Assembly (NCBI GenBank): GCA_003152485.1
Contig: PMAE01000065.1
Span: 15,420 to 79,419, forward strand
Source: Gemmatimonadota bacterium
GTDB taxonomy: Bacteria > Gemmatimonadota > Gemmatimonadetes > Gemmatimonadales > Gemmatimonadaceae
Direction: 5' to 3'
Length of the DNA stretch: 64,000 nt
Under the pieces are notes generated by a model. It made no database searches. It was not told where the DNA came from and saw only the letters and a list, made by a program, of their open reading frames with translations. Positions 58,415 through 64,000 of this stretch are shown here, one piece after another. Within the stretch, counting starts at the first letter, position 1, and each line of letters begins with the position of its first letter. The position numbers and the translations under genes are program-made.

Positions 58415-59428
58415 ATGGCCCCGTCAGAGCTGCACACGCGGATCCGGGAGCTGGTGCGGGAGCGCAACGCCGTGATTCTCGCGCACAACTACGAGCGGCC
58501 GGAGGTGCAGGACGTGGCCGACTTCGTGGGCGATTCGCTGGGGCTGTCGCGGGAAGCCGCGAGCACGCCGGCCGACGTGATCGTGTTCTGCGGCGTGCAT
58601 TTCATGGCGGAGACGGCGGCGATCCTCTCGCCCCAGAAACGCGTGCTGCTGCCTGACTTGGCGGCCGGATGCTCGCTGGCGGCGACGATCGATGCGGACC
58701 AGCTCCGCGCGTGGAAGGCCGAGCATCCGGGCGCGGCCGTGGTGTCCTACGTGAACACGTCCGCCGCGGTCAAAGCGGAGAGCGACTACTGCTGCACGTC
58801 GGGCAACGCGGTGGACGTGGTCAATGCGGTGCCGGCGGACCAGGAGGTCCTCTTCTTGCCGGACGTGTTCCTGGGGGCGCACGTGCGGCGTCTGACGGGA
58901 CGAAAGAACATGCACGTCTGGATGGGGGAGTGCCACGTGCACGCCGGGATCGACACCGAGGATCTCGATCGCCAGCGAGCGGCGCATCCGGGGGCGGAAC
59001 TCCTCATCCATCCTGAATGCGGATGCGCTACGAGCATGGTCGATGCGGTGTCGGCGGGCGCGATCGATCCCACGGACGTACAGATCCTGTCCACCGAGGG
59101 GATGATCCGGCGTCCCGCCACGTCGCCGGCGGATGCGTTCATCGTGGCCACCGAGGTCGGAATCCTGCATCGCTTGCGCCGGGAGAACCCGACGAAGACG
59201 TTCTATGCAGCAAACGAGCGGGCCGTCTGCGCCTACATGAAGGTGACGACACTGCCGAAGGTGGCGATGGCGCTCGAGCTGTTGCAGCACGAGATCACCG
59301 TGGCGCCGGACGTGGCGGCGCGTGCGCGTCGAGCGATCGAACGAATGGTCGCCATCGGCGCGGCGCCCGCGCGGCACCCCCACCACGGGCTGTCACCCAC
59401 CGGCGTCGCCGCCGATCCCGGCGAGTGA
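58415..59428 (+). CDS. nadA: Quinolinate synthase
   Basis: [87 protein letters not shown]. Confidence 0.97.
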   Translation: MAPSELHTRIRELVRERNAVILAHNYERPEVQDVADFVGDSLGLSREAASTPADVIVFCGVHFMAETAAILSPQKRVLLPDLAAGCSLAATIDADQLRAWKAEHPGAAVVSYVNTSAAVKAESDYCCTSGNAVDVVNAVPADQEVLFLPDVFLGAHVRRLTGRKNMHVWMGECHVHAGIDTEDLDRQRAAHPGAELLIHPECGCATSMVDAVSAGAIDPTDVQILSTEGMIRRPATSPADAFIVATEVGILHRLRRENPTKTFYAANERAVCAYMKVTTLPKVAMALELLQHEITVAPDVAARARRAIERMVAIGAAPARHPHHGLSPTGVAADPGE

Positions 59429-59450
59429 TCGTCGCCTAGCCGAGAGACCC

Positions 59451-60512
59451 ATGATAGAGCCTGTTCCCGATCAACCGTCTGACCCGGGATCCGAACCGCC
59501 CGAGCCGCGTGAGCCACCGATCGTACCGCCGGACGACACGGGTGAGGGGGCGCCGAGCGACCGTCACAACGGGCATCCCCGACCCGGCGGAATGGGATAC
59601 GGGATGCAGCCGTGGCACCGACCGAGCCCCCTGTCGATCCCGGCGATGGACCGTCCGGGTAGCGCAGTCCGCTTTCCGCTATCCCCGGACGAGCTGTCGG
59701 CGCTCGTTCGGATGGCATTGGAGGAGGATGGGGCGTTCAACGACATCACGACGATCGCGACCGTGGTCACCGCGCGGCGTGCGCGTGGCGCCATCGTCGC
59801 GCGCCGGGCAGGCACGGTCTGCGGCGTGATGCTGGCGCTGGAGTCGTTCCAGCAGCTGGATGCGAAGGCGATCACGCGGACGATCGAGAGCGATGGCGAG
59901 GCCGTCGAAGCGGGGGCGCCGGTCATCTTCATCCGCGGCCACGCTCGTGGGATGCTCTCGGCCGAACGGGTAGCGCTGAATTTCATGCAGCACCTCTCGG
60001 GGATCGCGACGCTCACGGCGCAGTTCGTGGCCGCGGTCCGAGGTACCGGCGCGAAGATCCTCGATACCCGGAAAACGCTTCCGGGGTGGCGTGCCCTCGA
60101 GAAGTACGCGGTCCGGTGCGGCGGCGGTCAGAACCACCGGATGGACTTGGCCAGCGCCGTGTTGATCAAGGACAACCATCTGGCGGCGGTGGACGGCGAT
60201 GTGGGCCGTGCGATCACGCGGGCGCGTACCGTGGCGCCGGCCCACGCGCGGATCGAGATCGAGTGCGACGCCATCGAGCAAGTGGAGGCGGCCATCGCCC
60301 ATCATGCCGACATCGTGCTGCTCGACAACATGACCCCCGCACAGATGGCCGAGTGCGTGACGCTCGTCAACAAACGGGCGATCGTCGAAGCGTCGGGACG
60401 CGTCCGGCTCGAAAACGTCCGGCAGATCGCGGAGACAGGGGTGGATTGGATCTCGGCCGGTTCGCTGACGCATTCGCCGCCCGCGCTGGATCTAGCGTTG
60501 GATTTTGAGTAG
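59451..60512 (+). CDS. nadC: Nicotinate-nucleotide pyrophosphorylase (carboxylating) with Pro-rich N-terminal extension
   Basis: ALEEDGAFNDITTIATV, ERVALNFMQHLSGIATLTAQFV, ILDTRKTLPGWRALEKYAVRCGGGQNHRMDLASAVLIKDNHLA. Confidence 0.96.
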   Translation: MIEPVPDQPSDPGSEPPEPREPPIVPPDDTGEGAPSDRHNGHPRPGGMGYGMQPWHRPSPLSIPAMDRPGSAVRFPLSPDELSALVRMALEEDGAFNDITTIATVVTARRARGAIVARRAGTVCGVMLALESFQQLDAKAITRTIESDGEAVEAGAPVIFIRGHARGMLSAERVALNFMQHLSGIATLTAQFVAAVRGTGAKILDTRKTLPGWRALEKYAVRCGGGQNHRMDLASAVLIKDNHLAAVDGDVGRAITRARTVAPAHARIEIECDAIEQVEAAIAHHADIVLLDNMTPAQMAECVTLVNKRAIVEASGRVRLENVRQIAETGVDWISAGSLTHSPPALDLALDFE

Positions 60513-60531
60513 CGGTTCGGTGGGAGCGGTG

Positions 60532-60711
60532 ATGCCGGAACGAGATTCGCGCGCGATTGGTCAGGCCACCGAGGCGGCTCGCCCGACGGTCGAATCGGCG
60601 GATGCCATCGCGACCTGTGACGTGTGTGGGGTGGCGGCAGTGGTGGAGCGGAAATGCAAGGTGATCTGCTTGAACTGCCATACCATTCTCAAGACCTGCG
60701 CGGATCTCTAA
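60532..60711 (+). CDS. Small double-CxxC zinc-ribbon-like protein
   Basis: 59 aa; ATCDVCGVAAVVERKCKVICLNCHTILKTCADL; immediately downstream of nadC (alternative TTG start 60505). Confidence 0.65.
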   Translation: MPERDSRAIGQATEAARPTVESADAIATCDVCGVAAVVERKCKVICLNCHTILKTCADL

Positions 60712-61364
60712 GGCCGACCGGGGGCTTCTTCCAACACCGGATCGTCCACGAAGTAGCCGGCGGCGGTGCGGACCGCGGCGGCGATTGTGCGCCGCGTGTC
60801 ATCGACCGGATCTTCGCGGCCCGCCAGCGCTTGGCGCTGCGCGCGGAAACGGCGGCCGGCGGTGACGCAAAAGAGATCGCACAACGCACGCTCTCGTTCG
60901 CTGCCGCCGACTCCGCGGTCATCGATGAGTCGCTGAGTGCGCCCGATGACTGCCGCCGTGGCGTAGAGCTCGATCGCCATGTTGGTGGCTTTCGACCCGA
61001 GGCCGCAGTGGACGCCGACCAGAACGGCGAGCGATGCATCGGTCGCCGAGATCGCGCTGAACACGCGCGCGTAGGCGGTGGACGACAGTCCCAATCCGCC
61101 ATACTCGCGGGGGATGGTGAGGGCGAGGAGGCCGGCATCGGCGAACGCGCGGATCACCGGCTCGGGGATCGTCTCGGCGGCGTCGAAGGCCGCCGAGTCA
61201 ATCAGGTCACCCTGGATACGCCGGAGGTCACGGATGAGACGGGAGACCACGCGCGCTTCGTCGGGGTCGCGAACATCGAGCGGCTCAGGATAGGGGAACA
61301 GGACATCGCCATAGATCGCGCCGGCGAATAAGCCGCGGACGAACGCGGGTTGCGGATCAGACAT
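60708..61364 (-). pseudogene. Acyl-CoA dehydrogenase-like ORF lacking the central catalytic region (internal deletion or remnant)
   Basis: N-part IPEPVIRAFADAGLLALTIPREYGGLGLSSTAYARVFSAISATDASLAVLVGVHCGLGSKA joined directly to an ACADVL/ACAD9-like C-terminal helix region TNMAIELYATAAVIGRTQRLI...ERALCDLFCVTAGRRF; 218 aa. Confidence 0.7.
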
Positions 61365-63429
61365 GCGACGCCGGGCGCGGCCGCTCCGCGGCGTGGTCGA
61401 GCTGCGGGGCCAGCAGCGCGGCATCGGTCTGTGGTGCGTCGCAGACATACTGTCGGCAGACATACGCCGTTGGTGCACCGCCGACCTCTGGTCGCCCGTC
61501 GAGCAGCGCGATCCCCGTGGACGCGCCCGGGATTCCGCCGGCGAGCACGAGCGACGGCAGGTAGTGCGCGGCCACCACGGCATCGAGCGCGCGGTAGCGT
61601 GGATCGCGGGACTCGCCCACGAGCGCCACGGCGACCGCGCCGTTGACGGCCATGTCGGCGGCGCCCAACGCGTGGCCAAATGCCGCGGGGTGTCGCGCCA
61701 TCGGCTCGGCCAGCACCTCGAGGACCGCGAGCGCCCGTCGGCGCAGGCCCGCGTCGTCGAGCAGCTCCGCCAGGTGGAGAAATAGGTCGACTGTGAGCGA
61801 CGTGCCTGAGGGCACCGCGTTGTCGGTCACATCTCGGGGCCGTGTGATGAGCGGATCCGCGTCGCGTGCCGTATCGAAAAAGGCCTCGGCTGCCTCGTCC
61901 CAAAACCACGTCTCGATGGCACGCGCGATCTCGATCGCCAGGTCGAGCCACGTCCGATCGGCGGACAGCTCGTACGTGGCGAGAAATCCCAGCGCTACCG
62001 CGGCGTGGTCCTCGAGGTAGCCGGCGATCTTGGTCACACCGTCGGTATGCGTCCGCATCACGCGTCCACCGGGGCGGACCAGGTTGCGCCGGAGAAACTC
62101 CGCGTTGGCCAGCGCCAGCGCCGCATAGTCGTCCCGCCCGAACGCACGTGCGGCCGCCGCGACCGCGCGCAGCATGAGGCCGTTCCACGCGGCGAGCATC
62201 TTCTCATCGCGCCCCGGCCGGATCCGCCGGTCACGGATCCCCGCGAGGGTGTCCCGCGCCCGGGCGCGGGCCGCGATGAGCGCGGCCTCGGTGGGGCCGG
62301 CACGTCCGGCGGGGAGCGCCCCGCCGTCGGCCACGTGCAGGATGTTGGCGCCCTCGAAATTTCCGGCCGGCGTGACGCCGTAGCGAGTCTTGAAATCCGC
62401 CGACTCCGGGCCGAGCGCCGCGTCGATCTCGCGCTCACTCCACACGTAGAATTTTCCTTCGACCCCTTCACTGTCCGCGTCGAGGCTGGCGTAGAATCCG
62501 CCGTCGGGCGACGTCATCTCGCGGGCGACCCAGCCGATCGTCTCTTCGGTGACGCGCCGGACCTCGGGGTCCTTGGCGGCTTGCCAGAGATGCACCCCGA
62601 GCCGTGCGAGGAGCGCGTTGTCGTACAACATCTTCTCGAAATGCGGTACGAGCCAGATCGCGTCGACCGCATAGCGGTGAAACCCGCCGCCGACCTGGTC
62701 GTAGATGCCGCCGCGCGCCATGTTGCGAAAGCTCGTCTCGACGATCGCCAGCGCGTGGCTCGCATCCATCCGCTTGGCGTACCGCAGTAGGAAATCGAGG
62801 CTCATGGCCTGCGGGAACTTGGGCGCCCCTTCGAAGCCACCGTGCGCGGGATCGAAGCGTTCCGCCAAGCCATGGAACGCCCGGTCCAGGGTTGTCGCGT
62901 CGAGCGCACCCGAGGGCCCCATCCGCGCGGTCGCGGCGGCGTAGATGTCGCGCATGGCGGTCGCGGTCTGGGTCACGCGGTCGCGCTTCGTGTGGTACGC
63001 GTCCGCGACGGAGCGCAGGATGCGCGCGAACGACGGCAGCCCGTGGCCGTCCACCGGCGGGAAGTACGTGCCGGCGTAGAAGGGTTCCCCAGCCGGCGTA
63101 AGAAAAATCGTCATTGGCCAGCCACCGTGACCGATCATCGACTGCAGCGCCTGCATGTACACGCTGTCGACGTCGGGCCGCTCTTCGCGGTCCACTTTGA
63201 TGTTCACGAAATGCTCGTTCATCAACCGCGCCGTCTCCGGGTCCTCGAACGACTCGTGCGCCATGACGTGGCACCAGTGGCACGCGGCGTACCCGACACT
63301 CAGGAGGATCGGCCGGTCTTCGCGGCGCGCGCGGTCCAGCGCCTCCGGCCCCCACGGGTACCAGTCGACGGGATTCTCGGCATGTTGCCGCAGGTACGGA
63401 CTCGTTTCGGTGGCCAGGCGGTTCGGCAT
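61357..63429 (-). CDS. Thioredoxin domain-containing DUF255 protein (YyaL/SPATA20-like)
   Basis: [92 protein letters not shown]. Confidence 0.96.
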   Translation of the reverse strand: MPNRLATETSPYLRQHAENPVDWYPWGPEALDRARREDRPILLSVGYAACHWCHVMAHESFEDPETARLMNEHFVNIKVDREERPDVDSVYMQALQSMIGHGGWPMTIFLTPAGEPFYAGTYFPPVDGHGLPSFARILRSVADAYHTKRDRVTQTATAMRDIYAAATARMGPSGALDATTLDRAFHGLAERFDPAHGGFEGAPKFPQAMSLDFLLRYAKRMDASHALAIVETSFRNMARGGIYDQVGGGFHRYAVDAIWLVPHFEKMLYDNALLARLGVHLWQAAKDPEVRRVTEETIGWVAREMTSPDGGFYASLDADSEGVEGKFYVWSEREIDAALGPESADFKTRYGVTPAGNFEGANILHVADGGALPAGRAGPTEAALIAARARARDTLAGIRDRRIRPGRDEKMLAAWNGLMLRAVAAAARAFGRDDYAALALANAEFLRRNLVRPGGRVMRTHTDGVTKIAGYLEDHAAVALGFLATYELSADRTWLDLAIEIARAIETWFWDEAAEAFFDTARDADPLITRPRDVTDNAVPSGTSLTVDLFLHLAELLDDAGLRRRALAVLEVLAEPMARHPAAFGHALGAADMAVNGAVAVALVGESRDPRYRALDAVVAAHYLPSLVLAGGIPGASTGIALLDGRPEVGGAPTAYVCRQYVCDAPQTDAALLAPQLDHAAERPRPASHV

Positions 63430-63493
63430 CGACTCTCAGCAACTCCCGGCCGCGACGCATTGGCGTTGGCCGTCGTGATACATTGTGGACGCC

Positions 63494-64000
63494 ATGTACG
63501 CCGGCGACCGCCCTCCGTTGCGCCGCACGCCCCTGGCGTGGGCCGGCGGTCTGACCGCCCTCCTGCTCGCGGGGGCGGCGTGGCCCGTCGCGCCGCTGCG
63601 AGACGCGGCGACCGGGACCGCATCCGACGCGCACCTCCGGCTCTCACCGGCGTTTCTCGTGCTTGCCCCGCTCAATAATACGCTGGACGCGCTGTCGCTG
63701 CTCTCGGTGCGCGAGCACGCGGCCGTGTTGTTCGTGCTGGTCGTCGTCTACGTGGTATGGCGGGTCTGGCGCCGTCGTCGTCTCCCCGCGCTGCCGGGTG
63801 GGTGGCTGCGCGAGGTCCGACTCGTCGTCATCGCGCTCGCGGGTCTCGTGGCGCTCTACGCGACTGGCGCGCTCGTGGAACGCCCGATGGCCGCGCTCGA
63901 GCTGCCGCCACAGGACTCCGATCAGGTCACGATCGACTTCCACAGCCATACGAACGCATCGCACGACGGTCGCCCAGGCTTTACACCGGCGCGCAACCGG
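63494..64000 (+). CDS. Membrane protein with PHP-type phosphoesterase domain, truncated by window end
   Basis: Several TM segments followed by VTIDFHSHTNASHDGRPGFTPARN (PHP N-terminal motif). Confidence 0.75.
   Translation, partial: MYAGDRPPLRRTPLAWAGGLTALLLAGAAWPVAPLRDAATGTASDAHLRLSPAFLVLAPLNNTLDALSLLSVREHAAVLFVLVVVYVVWRVWRRRRLPALPGGWLREVRLVVIALAGLVALYATGALVERPMAALELPPQDSDQVTIDFHSHTNASHDGRPGFTPARNR

Noticed and set aside
1-64000. tRNA/rRNA genes, prophage, transposase or restriction/defence islands
   Set aside because: None recognised by eye; no transposase, integrase, phage structural, Cas or R-M signatures among the supported ORFs. A tRNAscan/Infernal run would be needed to exclude small RNAs.

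Overview
High-GC, gene-dense bacterial chromosomal window. Gene content looks Gemmatimonadota-like, but that is an inference and not proven. I support about 45 protein-coding genes and found no convincing rRNA, tRNA, CRISPR array, prophage or transposon. Main blocks: (i) an RND efflux operon with unusual low-complexity insertions in both the adaptor and the TolC-like channel; (ii) a Ser/Thr kinase with a 2TM-like tail; (iii) PPK2 followed by a 3095-aa cyclic beta-1,2-glucan synthase (NdvB/ChvB-like); (iv) transketolase flanked by two heptanucleotide repeat tracts; (v) a five-gene serine-cycle-type operon (serine-glyoxylate aminotransferase, malyl-CoA lyase, malate-CoA ligase beta and alpha, 2-hydroxyacid dehydrogenase); (vi) a VIT-vWA protein with an ECF sigma / anti-sigma pair ending in a nine-unit 12-bp repeat array; (vii) an ABC exporter, DoxX, peroxiredoxin/DsbA pair and CDGSH/SufE genes; (viii) SucA, a PIG-L deacetylase and a Fe3+-type ABC importer; (ix) NDH-2, MFS and nadB-nadA-nadC; (x) an apparently internally deleted acyl-CoA dehydrogenase. 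No wholly unknown multi-gene system was evident. The best leads are the C1/glyoxylate operon in this genomic context, the repeat arrays filling two convergent gene junctions, a secreted protein with two pilin-like repeats, and the truncated ACAD.
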